Below, piece after piece: positions 39,865 through 51,294 of a stretch of 64,000 nt of DNA; within the stretch, counting starts at the first letter, position 1, and each line of letters starts with the position of its first letter. A model generated the notes under the pieces. The model saw only the letters and a program-made list of their open reading frames with translations, was not told the DNA's origin and searched no databases. This DNA is from Sporichthya polymorpha DSM 43042. Its GTDB lineage: Bacteria; Actinomycetota; Actinomycetes; Sporichthyales; Sporichthyaceae. The stretch spans positions 4,253,057-4,317,056 of the forward strand of contig NZ_KB913029.1 of assembly GCF_000384115.1 (NCBI RefSeq), written 5' to 3'. The position numbers and the translations under genes are program-made.

Positions 39865-40311
39865 ATGAGCACATCCCTGCCGCACACCTGGCGGCCCCGA
39901 AAGGCACGCATCTGGTGCTACGCGATCGCGACGTTCATGCTCGTCGTCCTCGGCATCGTCGCGGTGATCCTGCCCGACGACGGGGCGCGCGCCTGGAACC
40001 TGCCGTCGCGCATCGGGGTTTTCGCCGTCGGCGTCGGGCTGGCCGCGTTCCTGCACCGGCACGCGAACGTCCGCGTTCTGGCCACCGACGCGGGGCTTGA
40101 GGTCGTCAACCTGTTCCGTCGCCACCAGCTCGCCTGGGGGGAGGTGCTCAGCGTCCGCCTGCGCCGCGGCGACCCCTGGGTCTACCTCGACCTCTCCAAC
40201 GGCGAGACGATCGCGGCGATGGGCATCCAGAACTCCGACGGGGCCGCCGCCCCCGCCGCCGCGCGCGCCCTCGCGGAGCTGGTCCACGAACGCTCCCGAG
40301 ACGGGCTCTGA
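39865..40311 (+). CDS. PH domain-containing membrane protein
   Basis: A 148-residue protein with two hydrophobic segments (WCYAIATFMLVVLGIVAVIL and IGVFAVGVGLAAFLH) followed by a bacterial PH-like domain: VLATDAGLEVVNLFRRHQLAWGEV, then VYLDLSNGETIAAMGIQ. A protein of this kind follows hisE-hisG in many actinobacteria. Its function is not known. Confidence 0.8.
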   Translation: MSTSLPHTWRPRKARIWCYAIATFMLVVLGIVAVILPDDGARAWNLPSRIGVFAVGVGLAAFLHRHANVRVLATDAGLEVVNLFRRHQLAWGEVLSVRLRRGDPWVYLDLSNGETIAAMGIQNSDGAAAPAAARALAELVHERSRDGL

Positions 40312-40337
40312 GACAGCGAAAGCCTTCGCGTCCGCGC

Positions 40338-40343
40338 TAATCT
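40338..40343 (+). promoter_or_regulatory. -10 element of the SseB-like gene, probable leaderless start
   Basis: TAATCT ends 6 bases before GTG 40350. There is no ribosome site in the gap. Confidence 0.4.
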
Positions 40344-40349
40344 CGCGCG

Positions 40350-41063
40350 GTGCAGCGCTCCATCCCCGACCCCGGATTCTTCGGCGACGACGGCTCCGCC
40401 GACCCGACCCTCGCCGCGGCGCTCGCCGCCTGGGCGGCCGGGGGACCGCCCGGCCCCGTCCACGCGGCGCTGGTCGGCGGCCGCGTGCTGGTTCCGGTCG
40501 TCGCCCGCGCGGTGAACGTCGACGTCATCACCGGGGCGGACAAGGAGACCGACATGATGCTGGTCACCATTCAGGGGGAGGACGGCCGCACCGCGCTCCC
40601 GGCCTTCACCAGCCTCGCTGCGCTCGTCGACTGGAACCCCGAGGCGCGTCCCGTCCCGGTCGCCGCCACCACCGCCTGCCTGTCGACCGTCGCCGAGCAG
40701 GGGGATCTGCTCGTCCTCGACCCCGGGGGGCCGGTGACGTTCCCGGTCGAGGGCCCGGCGCTGCGCGCGCTGGCGCAGGGCCGCGTGCCCCTCCCGCCGC
40801 TGGAGGACCCGGAGGTCACGGCCGCCGTCGAGGTCGTCGTCGCGGCCGAGCCCGCGGTGACCCGGTTCCGCCTCGCCCCGTCGCCGAGCGCCGACGCCGT
40901 GCTGGTGTTCGCGGTGACCGCCGGCTCCGACCCGGTCACCGTGGCCCAGGGTCTGGCCGGTGCGCTCGCCGAGCACCCGATCCTGCGCGAACGACTCGAC
41001 CTCGGCCTGGAACTCGCCCTGGCGGCGCCCGAATCGCACAGTGACCGCACAGTGATACGCTGA
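40350..41063 (+). CDS. SseB family protein
   Basis: A 237-residue protein matching the SseB N-terminal domain: [49 protein letters not shown] and [18 protein letters not shown]. The C-terminal 90 residues form a second alpha/beta region found in actinobacterial members. Proteins of this family lie next to infC in many actinobacteria; the role is unknown. The last codons overlap the likely infC promoter. Confidence 0.82.
   Translation: MQRSIPDPGFFGDDGSADPTLAAALAAWAAGGPPGPVHAALVGGRVLVPVVARAVNVDVITGADKETDMMLVTIQGEDGRTALPAFTSLAALVDWNPEARPVPVAATTACLSTVAEQGDLLVLDPGGPVTFPVEGPALRALAQGRVPLPPLEDPEVTAAVEVVVAAEPAVTRFRLAPSPSADAVLVFAVTAGSDPVTVAQGLAGALAEHPILRERLDLGLELALAAPESHSDRTVIR
41056..41061 (+). promoter_or_regulatory. 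Extended -10 element of the infC-rpmI-rplT operon
   Basis: TACGCT, preceded by TG one base upstream (41053-41054), is an extended -10 box inside the 3' end of the SseB-like gene. It would start a leader of about 230 bases before infC. The -35 region is weak. Confidence 0.4.
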
Positions 41064-41160
41064 CGGCGACCCACTCGGTCCTGTTTCGGCAGGTCCGGAG
41101 CACAAGTGGAGCCCGACTCCCACCCGCATCGACCGCGTCAGGTCGTCGGGTCCCGGTCAG

Positions 41161-41253
41161 AACAGCCCCTCGGGGTTGTTTGCGCACGATCCCGCTCCGG
41201 TGGGGACGTGTGCCGGGTCGTCGGCTTCCGCGAGTGCGCGGAAGCTTTTTTTG
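41161..41253 (+). promoter_or_regulatory. infC leader with tandem hairpins and intrinsic terminator (attenuator)
   Basis: Three stems follow one another. Stem 1 pairs AACAGCCCC (41161-41169) with GGGGTTGTT (41172-41180). Stem 2 pairs GCGCACG (41182-41188) with CGTGTGC (41207-41213), with an inner CCC/GGG pair. Stem 3 is a classic intrinsic terminator: GCTTCCGCG (41224-41232), AGTG loop, CGCGGAAGC (41237-41245) and eight T. Because infC starts 49 bases later, this looks like transcription attenuation of the infC operon, perhaps by a ribosomal protein such as L20; the effector is inference. Confidence 0.75.
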
Positions 41254-41301
41254 TGCCTTTCGCCCCGGGTCGCAGACGAGAAGTTTTTCCGAGGAGGCAC
41301 T

Positions 41302-41928
41302 ATCAGCGCAGAGCCGCGCATCAACGACCGGATCCGCGTGCCGGAGGTCCGGCTGGTCGGCCCCAACGGCGAGCAGGTCGGCATCGTGCCGATCCAGAAG
41401 GCCATGGAGCTGGCCCGCGAGGCCGATCTCGACCTGGTCGAGGTCGCCCCGATGGCCCGACCGCCCGTCGCCAAGCTCATGGACTACGGCAAGTTCAAGT
41501 ACGAGTCGGCCATGAAGGCGCGCGAGGCCCGGCGCAACCAGGCGCAGACGATCGTCAAAGAGATGAAGCTGCGCCCGAAGATCGACCCCCACGACTACGA
41601 GACCAAGAAGGGCCATGTCGTCCGGTTCCTCAAGGCCGGCGACAAGGTCAAGATCACGATCATGTTCCGTGGACGCGAGCAGTCGCGGCCGGAGCTCGGT
41701 TACCGCCTCCTGCAGCGGCTGGCGGAGGACGTGACGGAGCTCGGCTTCGTCGAGTTCGCGCCCCGGCAGGACGGCCGCAACATGATCATGGTGCTGGCCC
41801 CGACGAAGAAGAAGTCCGAGGCGATGGCCGAGGCTCGCGCCGAGCGCGCGGCGCGGAAGGACCGCGACGGCGAGTCCGACGCGCCGGAGGCGGCCGAGAC
41901 CGAGGTGGACACCGCTCCGGCGGAGTGA
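41302..41928 (+). CDS. infC: Translation initiation factor IF-3, ATC start
   Basis: A 208-residue factor. The N-domain starts [20 protein letters not shown] and the C-domain follows the basic linker ([53 protein letters not shown]). An acidic tail of about 25 residues is extra. The start codon is ATC at 41302, four bases after GAGGAGG. No ATG, GTG or TTG is suitably placed; the in-frame GTG at 41176 would add 42 residues encoded by the attenuator. A rare start (AUU) autoregulates E. coli infC, so the same logic probably applies. Confidence 0.93.
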   Translation: MSAEPRINDRIRVPEVRLVGPNGEQVGIVPIQKAMELAREADLDLVEVAPMARPPVAKLMDYGKFKYESAMKAREARRNQAQTIVKEMKLRPKIDPHDYETKKGHVVRFLKAGDKVKITIMFRGREQSRPELGYRLLQRLAEDVTELGFVEFAPRQDGRNMIMVLAPTKKKSEAMAEARAERAARKDRDGESDAPEAAETEVDTAPAE

Positions 41929-41943
41929 GACGCCACCGGCACG

Positions 41944-42009
41944 CGCGGGTCGGACCCGTTCCGACCCGCGTCCTGCACGACCCGCCCGGCCGGGCATCCT
42001 GCCTGGCCG
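41944..42009 (+). other. Two stem-loops between infC and rpmI
   Basis: Stem A pairs CGCGGGTCGGA (41944-41954) with TCCGACCCGCG (41960-41970) over a five-base loop. Stem B pairs CGGCCGGGCA (41987-41996) with TGCCTGGCCG (42000-42009) over TCC, with one G-T pair. Neither is followed by a T-run, so they are more likely ribosomal-protein binding or RNA processing sites than terminators. The function is inferred. Confidence 0.5.
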
Positions 42010-42040
42010 AGTACGGCTGAGATCGAGGAGAGACGGCACC

Positions 42041-42235
42041 ATGCCGAAGGTCAAGACGCACAGCGGCGCGAGCAAGCGCTTCAAGATCACCGGGACCGGC
42101 AAGGTCATGCGCGAGCGTGCGAACCGCCGTCACCTGTTCGAGTACAAGTCCTCGCGGCGCACCCGTCGCCTCGCCATGGAGGCCGAGATGGTCCCCGGCG
42201 ACGCGAAGCGCATCAAGAAGATGCTCAAGAAGTAG
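42041..42235 (+). CDS. rpmI: 50S ribosomal protein L35
   Basis: A 64-residue basic protein: [20 protein letters not shown] at the N-terminus and [20 protein letters not shown] later are standard L35 motifs. ATG 42041 follows GAGGAGA by about nine bases. It is in the infC-rpmI-rplT order universal in bacteria. Confidence 0.97.
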   Translation: MPKVKTHSGASKRFKITGTGKVMRERANRRHLFEYKSSRRTRRLAMEAEMVPGDAKRIKKMLKK

Positions 42236-42294
42236 CGCCTCGCGCACTTCGGCATCCCCGCGAGACGTACTCGCACCCTCGACCCCACCGGACC

Positions 42295-42319
42295 GGGACT
42301 GCGCCCCGCAGGCAGTCCC
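42295..42319 (+). other. Stem-loop before rplT
   Basis: GGGACTGC (42295-42302) pairs with GCAGTCCC (42312-42319) across a nine-base loop. It lies just before the rplT ribosome site GAGGAG. It may modulate rplT translation; no evidence beyond position. Confidence 0.4.
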
Positions 42320-42340
42320 TCGCATGAGGAGTAATTCGAC

Positions 42341-42721
42341 GTGGCACGCGTGAAGCGGGCGGTCAACGCCCAGAAGAAGCGTCGCGAGGTTCTCGAGCAG
42401 GCCAGCGGTTACCGCGGCCAGCGTTCGCGTCTGTACCGCAAGGCCAAGGAGCAGGTCACCCACTCGCTCGTCTACGCCTACCGGGACCGCAAGAAGCGCA
42501 AGGGCGACTTCCGCCAGCTCTGGATCCAGCGGATCAACGCGGCCTCCCGCGCCAACGGCCTGACCTACAACCGCCTCATCCAAGGCCTGAAGCTCGCCGG
42601 CGTCGAGGTCGACCGCCGCATGCTCGCCGAGCTCGCCGTCAACGACCCGCCCGCGTTCGCGGCGCTCGTCGAGGTGGCGAAGAACGCCCTGCCCGAGGAC
42701 CGGAACGCCCCGGCCGCCTGA
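42341..42721 (+). CDS. rplT: 50S ribosomal protein L20
   Basis: A 126-residue protein: [60 protein letters not shown] and [20 protein letters not shown] all fit L20. GTG 42341 follows GAGGAG. L20 autoregulates this operon in Bacillus and E. coli by binding leader RNA, which is relevant to the hairpins upstream. Confidence 0.97.
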   Translation: MARVKRAVNAQKKRREVLEQASGYRGQRSRLYRKAKEQVTHSLVYAYRDRKKRKGDFRQLWIQRINAASRANGLTYNRLIQGLKLAGVEVDRRMLAELAVNDPPAFAALVEVAKNALPEDRNAPAA

Positions 42722-42738
42722 CCGGACGGCCGATCCCG

Positions 42739-43551
42739 CTGTCCGAGATCACGAACGTCCGTGCGGCGCCCGTCAATGCCGCGCGCCGGCTGGCCAAGCG
42801 CAGCTTCCGGAACTCCGACCGACGGTTCCTCGCCGAGGGGCCGCAGGCCGTCCGGGAGGCGCTCGGCCGGCCGGGCAGCGTCGTCGAGCTGTTCGCCACC
42901 GCCGAGGCGGGGGAGCGGCATCCCGAGCTGCTGAAGGGCGCCGCCGCGGCCGACCTTCCCATCCACCGGGTCTCCGGCTCGGTGATGGCGTCGATCGCGC
43001 AGACCGTCACCCCGCAGGGTCTGGTGGCGGTGTGCCGGTTCCTCGACGTCCCGCTCGCCCTCGACCCGGCGCCCCGGCTCGTGGCCCTGCTGGCCGAGGT
43101 CCGCGACCCCGGTAATGCCGGCACCGTGATCCGCGTCGCCGACGCCGCCGGAGCCGACGCCGTCGTCCTGACGCGCAGTTCGGTCGACGTCTACAACCCC
43201 AAGTGCGCCCGTGCGTCGGCCGGCAGCGTGTTCCACCTGCCGGTGACGGTCGAGGCGGACCTGCCGGCGACCGTCGAGGCCCTCCGCGCCGCCGGGGTGC
43301 AGATCCTCGCCGCCGACGGGGCCGGTCCGGACGACCTCGACACCCTCGACGACGCCGGCGACCTCACCGCCCCGACCGCCTGGCTGTTCGGCAACGAGGC
43401 CTGGGGCCTCCCCGCCGAGCTCCGCGCCCTCGCCGACCGCGTCGTCCGCGTCCCGATCCACGGCCGGGCCGAGAGCCTCAACCTCGCCACCGCCGCCGCG
43501 GTCTGCCTCTACGCCTCCGCCCGCGCCCACCGTCGCCCCGCCCGCCCCTGA
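42739..43551 (+). CDS. TrmH/SpoU-family RNA methyltransferase with non-canonical (CTG) start
   Basis: About 270 residues. The C-terminal SPOUT knot domain has ALLAEVRDPGNAGTVIRVAD, LTRSSVDVYNPKCARASAG, WLFGNEAWGLPAELRALAD and RVPIHGRAESLNLATAAAV. The first conventional start (GTG 42982) would delete the substrate-binding domain, which is clearly encoded upstream: NAARRLAKRSFRNSDRRF, LAEGPQAVREALG. No ATG, GTG or TTG exists in that stretch. CTG 42739 (giving LSEITNVRAAPV) has GGACGG nine bases upstream; CTG 42718, overlapping the rplT stop, is the alternative. It probably methylates rRNA. Confidence 0.85.
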   Translation: MSEITNVRAAPVNAARRLAKRSFRNSDRRFLAEGPQAVREALGRPGSVVELFATAEAGERHPELLKGAAAADLPIHRVSGSVMASIAQTVTPQGLVAVCRFLDVPLALDPAPRLVALLAEVRDPGNAGTVIRVADAAGADAVVLTRSSVDVYNPKCARASAGSVFHLPVTVEADLPATVEALRAAGVQILAADGAGPDDLDTLDDAGDLTAPTAWLFGNEAWGLPAELRALADRVVRVPIHGRAESLNLATAAAVCLYASARAHRRPARP

Positions 43552-43585
43552 CCCGGCACGGTCTCCGCCGCGAGCCCCGCACCAG

Positions 43586-43705
43586 CTTCACCAGTTCCCC
43601 CGCGCACTTCACCGGCCGAGCCCTCCTTCACCGGCCCTGCCGGGCTGGTGAAGGAGGGGCCCAGCTGGTGAAGCCATCCGCGGCCTCTCCGCTCGGCCGG
43701 TGAAG
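43586..43705. repeat. Cluster of inverted CTTCACC repeats downstream of trmH
   Basis: Three CTTCACC-containing units are followed by three GGTGAAG complements. CTTCACCAG (43586-43594) matches CTGGTGAAG (43665-43673). CTTCACCGGCCGAG (43607-43620) matches CTCGGCCGGTGAAG (43692-43705) perfectly over 14 bases. The central pair 43621-43637 and 43642-43658 forms a 17-bp hairpin with a TGCC loop and one G-T pair. The units nest only partly, so alternative folds are possible. It may terminate trmH transcription; no U-run follows. Confidence 0.7.
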
Positions 43706-46278
<2,573 letters not shown>

Positions 46279-46279
<1 letters not shown>

Positions 46280-48792
46280 TGCGCGCACCCCTGTCCTGGA
46301 TCCGCGAGTTCGTCCCCGGCCTGCCCGCTGACGTGACGGGTCGTCAGGTCGCGGAGCGGATCATCGCGGCCGGCCTCGAGGTCGAGACCGTCGACGCCCC
46401 CGGCGAGGCCGTCACCGGCCCGTTGGTGGTCGGCCGTGTCCTCTCGATCGTCGAGCTCCAGGAGAAGCTGAAGCTCAAGAAGCCGATCCGGTACTGCCGG
46501 GTCGACGTCGGGCCGGAGCACAACGAGACCGAGGGGGACGGCGCGGGTTCGCGCGGCATCGTCTGCGGTGCGCGGAACTTCGCCGAGGGCGACGTGGTCG
46601 TCGTCGCACTGCCCGGCGCCGTCCTGCCCGGAGGCTTCTCCATCGCGGCGCGCAAGACCTACGTGCACATCTCCGACGGGATGATCTGCTCCGAGGCCGA
46701 GCTCGGCATCGCCGGCGACGCGAGCGGAATCATCGTGCTGCCCGCGAGCACGCCGATCGGCGCGGACGCCAAGGGCGTCCTCGGTCTCGACGACGAGGTG
46801 CTCGACATCGCCGTCACCCCGGACCGCGGGTACGCGCTCTCGATCCGCGGCGTCGCCCGCGAGGTTGCGACCGCCTACGACGTCGAGTTCGTCGACCCCG
46901 CGGGGCGCGGCGCGATGACGGCCGGCGACGGCTACGAGATCCGCCTCGGGGACCCGGCCTGCGACCGGTTCGCCGCGCTCGCGATCACCGGCGTCGACCC
47001 CGAGGCGCCGTCACCGGACTGGCTGCGGCAGCGGTTGCAGCAGTGCGGGATGCGACCGATCTCGCTCGCCGTCGACATCTCGAACTACGTGATGCTCGAG
47101 CTCGGGCAGCCCACGCACGCCTACGACCTCGCGAAGCTGCGCGGCCCGATCGTGGTCCGCCGCGCCCGCGCGGGGGAGAAGCTCGAGACCCTCGACGGCG
47201 CCACCCGGGACCTCGATCCCGAGGACCTGCTCATCACCGACGACTCCGGCCCGATCGGTCTCGCCGGAGTCATGGGCGGCGCCTCGACGGAGATCTCCGG
47301 CACGACCACCGACGTCCTGCTCGAGGCGGCGCACTTCGACCCGGTTGCGATCGCCCGCGCGGCCCGTCGGCACAAGCTGCCGTCGGAGGCCTCCCGGCGC
47401 TTCGAGCGCGGGGTCGACCCGGCCCTCGGCCCGGTGGCGGCGCTGCGGTTCGCGCAGCTGCTCGCCGAGCTCGGTGGCGGCACCGCGGCGGCCACCGGCA
47501 CGGACGCCGGCGGCCTGCCCGCTCCCACGACCATCACCCTTGCGGTCGACCACCCGACCCGCGTCGCCGGCCGGGAGCTCGACCAGGCCACCGTGCTGCG
47601 GCGCCTGGCCCAGGTCGGCGCCGAGACGTCCGTCGACGGCACCACGCTCACGGTGACCGCCCCGACCTGGCGGCCGGACCTCACCGACCCGGCCGACGTG
47701 GCCGAGGAGGTCCTCCGCCTCGAGGGCTACGACTCGATCCCCGCGGCGCTGCCCGCCGCCCCGGCCGGCCGTGGTCTGACGGTGGCTCAGCAGCAGCGGC
47801 GCCGCGTCGGTCGTGCGCTCGCGGGCGCGGGCCTGGTCGAGGTGCTCTGCTACCCGTTCGTCGCGCCCGGGGTGTGGGACCAGCTGGGGCTGGAGGCCGA
47901 CGACCCGCGCCGCGTAGCGGTGCGTCTCGCGAACCCGCTCTCCGACGCCGAGCCGGACATGCGCACCTCGCTGTTGCCGGGCCTGTTCTCCGCCACCCGG
48001 CGCAACCTGGGCCGCGGTTCGGTCGACCTCGCCCTGTACGAGATCGGCCGTGTCTACCTGCCCACCCGCGGCGCACCGCCGGCGCCGCGGCCGCCGGTCA
48101 CCCGCCGGGCGACGCCGGACGAGCTCGCCGCCATCGAGGCGGCCCTGCCGGCGCAACCGCGGCACCTTGCGGCCGTGCTCACCGGCCTGCGCGAGCCGGC
48201 CGGCTGGTGGGGCCCGGGTCGCACCGCCGGCTGGGAGGACGCGATCGAGACCGCGCGCATCGCCGCCGCGGCCGCCGGTGCGGAACTGATCGTTCGGTCG
48301 GGCGCGTCGGCGCCGTGGCACCCCGGCCGCTGCGCCGCCCTGGCCGTGCGGACCCCGGGCGGGGAGCACCTCGTGGGCCACGCCGGGGAACTGCACCCGC
48401 GCGTCATCGGGGCGCTGGAACTCCCGGCACGCACCGTCGCGATGGAGCTCGACCTCGACGCGCTGCTGGCCGCCGGCGGCGGGGTCGTCGAGGCCCCGGC
48501 GATCTCCTCCTTCCCGCTCGCGAGCCAGGACGTCGCGCTCGTCGTCGACGCGGCCGTGCCGGCCGCCGAGGTGGAGGCCGCGCTGCGTTCCGGCGCCGGG
48601 GGGCTGTTGGAGTCGATCCGGCTCTTCGACGTCTACACCGGCGAGCGGATCGGCGAGGGCCGCAAGTCGCTCGCGTTCGCCCTGCGCTTCCGGGCCCCGG
48701 ACCGAACACTCACCGTGGAGGAGGCGACCGCAGCGCGTGACGCCGCCGTCGCCGCGGCGGCGGCGGCGACCGGAGCCGTGCTGCGCGGCTGA
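46279..48792 (+). CDS. pheT: Phenylalanyl-tRNA synthetase beta subunit
   Basis: An 837-residue subunit. Domains in order: N-terminal region [20 protein letters not shown], tRNA-binding OB domain (about 40-155), B3/B4 editing region, B5 DNA-binding-like domain ([20 protein letters not shown]), the catalytic-like core and a C-terminal anticodon-binding FDX-ACB domain ([20 protein letters not shown]). The stop of pheS and the start of pheT share bases in TGATG, so the subunits are coupled. Confidence 0.96.
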
Positions 48793-48937
48793 GCCGGCCG
48801 ACCCGCCCAGGACCGCGGAACACGCGCCCGCCGGCTTGCCCGATTCGCGGAAAAGGCCGTCAGGACCCGGTCAAGTGTGAGTCTCGTCGCACGGATCCTG
48901 CGCACCTTTCCAAGATTCGCAACGGAACCTGGACGGG

Positions 48938-49816
48938 ATGGACGGACGCCCACCCACCAGGCACGCCGCCCCCCGCCGACGCCGGTTCGGCGCGCGGGCC
49001 GGCCGGTTCCTGCTGACCGGGGGAGCGGCGATCGTGTGCGCGCTGGGGGTCACCGGGGCGCTGGACCCGTCCACGCACGTCTCCGAGGCCACCGCGATCA
49101 CCCCGACGACGTTCGGCGTCCAGCCGGGCCCGCTGAAGGCCGCTGTGGCCAAGGGCGCCCGGGACGCCGCGGCCGCGACCCCGGCCTGGGCGCAGGGCCT
49201 CCCGCAGGACACCACGCAGGTCCTGCGGACCGTCCGGACCGACCGCTGGTGCAAGCAGATCTGGTGCGCCCGGACCGAGGCCTGGGAGCGGGTCGACGGC
49301 GTCTGGCGCATCGCGACCCGTGGCAGCGGGGAGAACGCGCGCCCGATGGTCGTGCGCTCCCAGATCGGTCAGAACGGTTTCGCCTCGCCCGGCGTGCGGC
49401 GCCAGGGCGACATGCGCACGCCCAGCGGCGTCTACGGGGTCGTCACGACGTTCTCCACCACCAAGCACAGCCCGACGGCGATGCCGTGGCGCCGGCGGCT
49501 GCCAACGTCGGTGGTCAGCGACGCCCGCGGCAGGACGTACAACACGTGGATCGAGGTCAAGGGCGCTCGCGGCGGTGACCGGCGAATGATGAGCTGGGGC
49601 CTCTGGATGGACTGGAACAACCCGCGGCTGGCGGTCGGACAGGGGCTGGCCCCGGTGCCCGGGCGCGGGAGCGGCATCTTCATGCACACCTCGAACGCCG
49701 GCGCCCCCTGGGTCCCGACCGCCGGGTGCGTCCAGCTCGGCAACCCCGCGGACATGGAATGGGTCGTCCGCTGGCTCCGGCCCGAGGCGAATCCGCGAAT
49801 CGTCAACAATCGCTAG
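48938..49816 (+). CDS. L,D-transpeptidase (YkuD-type) family protein
   Basis: A 292-residue protein. A basic N-terminus and hydrophobic segment (FLLTGGAAIVCALGVTGAL) indicate membrane anchoring or export. The catalytic region has GIFMHTSNAGAPWVPTAGCV, containing the conserved His and the nucleophile Cys of the YkuD fold, though the usual SHGC reads TAGC. RQGDMRTPSGVYGV is the typical preceding strand. It probably forms 3-3 peptidoglycan cross-links or attaches proteins. WCKQIWC could be a disulfide pair. Confidence 0.8.
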   Translation: MDGRPPTRHAAPRRRRFGARAGRFLLTGGAAIVCALGVTGALDPSTHVSEATAITPTTFGVQPGPLKAAVAKGARDAAAATPAWAQGLPQDTTQVLRTVRTDRWCKQIWCARTEAWERVDGVWRIATRGSGENARPMVVRSQIGQNGFASPGVRRQGDMRTPSGVYGVVTTFSTTKHSPTAMPWRRRLPTSVVSDARGRTYNTWIEVKGARGGDRRMMSWGLWMDWNNPRLAVGQGLAPVPGRGSGIFMHTSNAGAPWVPTAGCVQLGNPADMEWVVRWLRPEANPRIVNNR

Positions 49817-49848
49817 GCCCGACGCCACCGAGGTGGCACGCTGCCCTC

Positions 49849-50217
49849 ATGGCGTCGCTGCCCCTCTTCTCGATCACCGAGGCACGTGAGGTCCTCCTCG
49901 AGCTCCATCCGACGCTGCAGCGCTTCATCGAGCTCCGCGCCGACGCCGCCGAGCTGGGCGCGTCGATCCGCGGGCACTCGATCGGCGGTGCGATGGAGCT
50001 GCGTGATCTGAACGCGCAACTCGAAGGCCTCATGCGCACGGTGCAGGAGACCGGCGTGCAGGTGAAGGGCTGGGCTCCGTTGCTGATGGACTTCCCGGCG
50101 GACCTCGACGGCGAGCACGTCCTGCTCTGCTGGTTGGAGGGCGACCTCGGGCTCGCCTGGTACCACCGCCCCGACGCCGGGTTCGCCGGGCGCCGGCCAC
50201 TGCGCTTCGACGCCTGA
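49849..50217 (+). CDS. DUF2203 family protein
   Basis: A 122-residue mainly helical protein. The N-terminal FSITEAREVLLELHPTLQRF and late GWAPLLMDFPADLDGEHVLL, CWLEGDLGLAWYHRPDAGFA match the DUF2203 family. The function is unknown. ATG 49849 is the first start after the L,D-transpeptidase stop in this frame. Confidence 0.85.
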   Translation: MASLPLFSITEAREVLLELHPTLQRFIELRADAAELGASIRGHSIGGAMELRDLNAQLEGLMRTVQETGVQVKGWAPLLMDFPADLDGEHVLLCWLEGDLGLAWYHRPDAGFAGRRPLRFDA

Positions 50218-50224
50218 GCCCCCC

Positions 50225-50247
50225 TTGTTGCGACCCCTTCGCAACAA
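50225..50247. promoter_or_regulatory. Palindromic operator before the metal ABC importer
   Basis: TTGTTGCGA (50225-50233) and TCGCAACAA (50239-50247) are perfect nine-base inverted arms with a five-base spacer. The right arm covers the expected -35 position for the -10 box at 50263, so a repressor bound here would block the promoter. A metal-sensing regulator (Zur, MntR or DtxR type) is likely from gene context, but the motif is not a consensus I can assign. Confidence 0.65.
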
Positions 50248-50262
50248 CGAGATCCTGGGGAT

Positions 50263-50268
50263 TAAGGT
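50263..50268 (+). promoter_or_regulatory. -10 element of the metal ABC importer operon
   Basis: TAAGGT ends 6 bases before ATG 50275, suggesting a leaderless mRNA. The upstream palindrome overlaps the -35 position. Confidence 0.45.
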
Positions 50269-50274
50269 GGCGTC

Positions 50275-51294
50275 ATGCGCCGCCTCCCCGCCCTGCTCGT
50301 GTTCACCCTGCTCGTCCTGCCGCTCGCCGCGTGCGGGGACGACGACGCCGACGCCGCCGCTCCGGCCGGGACCGCCGCCGCCGAGCCCGCCCTGCGGATC
50401 GTGACCACGGTCGCGCCCATCACCTCGATCGTCGCGGCCGTCGCGGGGGACCGGGCCCGGATCGACGGCCTGGTGCCCGAGGGCACCAACTCGCACACGT
50501 TCGAGCCCCCGCCGAGCGCCGCGAGAGTTCTGTCCGAGGCCGACGTCGTCTTCATCAACGGCCTCAAGCTTGAGGAGCCGACCAAGAAGCTGGCCGAGCG
50601 GAACCTGGCCGACGACGCCCGGCTGGTCGAGCTCGGCGACGAGGTCCTGCCGGAGTCGGACTGGATCTACGACTTCTCCTTCCCGGAGAAGGAGGGCAAG
50701 CCGAACCCGCACCTGTGGACCGACCCCACGTACGCGATCTCCTACGCCGAGGTCGTCCGCGACACCCTCGTCGACGCCGACGCCGAGGGGCGCTCGGTGT
50801 ACGAGGCGAACTACGCCTCGTTCGAGAAGCAGGCGACGGCCCTGTCCGACGCCCTGAAGGAGGATCAGAAGAGCCTGGACGCGGACGAGCGCGAGCTGCT
50901 GACCTACCACGACGCGTACGCCTACTTCGCGAAGACGTACGGCTGGAAGGTCGTCGGCGCGATCCAGCCGAGCGACTTCGCCGACCCGACGCCGAAGGAC
51001 ATCGCCCGCCTCATCGACCAGATTCGCGCCGAGAACGTCAAGGCGATCTTCGGCTCGGAGGTGTTCCCCTCCGACGCGCTCGCCGAGATCGGCAAGGCGA
51101 CCGGCGTGCACTGGGAGGACACCCTCCGCGACGACGACCTGCCCGGGGCGCCCGGCGAGCCGGAGCACTCCTGGCTCGGTCTGATGCGCAGCAACTACGT
51201 CACGATCCTGACTCGGCTCGGCGGCACGGCCGACGCACTTGAGGCGCTCGACACGACGCCGGCAGTGCCCGACACGGCGCACTATCCCCAGTGA
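50275..51294 (+). CDS. Zinc/manganese ABC transporter, substrate-binding lipoprotein
   Basis: A 339-residue cluster A-I metal-binding lipoprotein. The signal peptide ends in LPLAAC. Metal ligands are visible in NSHTFEPPPS, NPHLWTDPT and YHDAYAYFAKTYGW. A third His rather than Glu favours zinc (ZnuA-like) over manganese. There is no His-rich loop, and an acidic Asp/Ala linker (DDDADAAA) follows the lipid-modified Cys. It starts the operon behind a palindrome. Specificity is inferred. Confidence 0.88.
   Translation: MRRLPALLVFTLLVLPLAACGDDDADAAAPAGTAAAEPALRIVTTVAPITSIVAAVAGDRARIDGLVPEGTNSHTFEPPPSAARVLSEADVVFINGLKLEEPTKKLAERNLADDARLVELGDEVLPESDWIYDFSFPEKEGKPNPHLWTDPTYAISYAEVVRDTLVDADAEGRSVYEANYASFEKQATALSDALKEDQKSLDADERELLTYHDAYAYFAKTYGWKVVGAIQPSDFADPTPKDIARLIDQIRAENVKAIFGSEVFPSDALAEIGKATGVHWEDTLRDDDLPGAPGEPEHSWLGLMRSNYVTILTRLGGTADALEALDTTPAVPDTAHYPQ

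Noticed and set aside
42982-43551. Conventional GTG start for the TrmH-family gene
   Set aside because: It would remove the substrate-binding domain that is clearly encoded upstream in the same frame.
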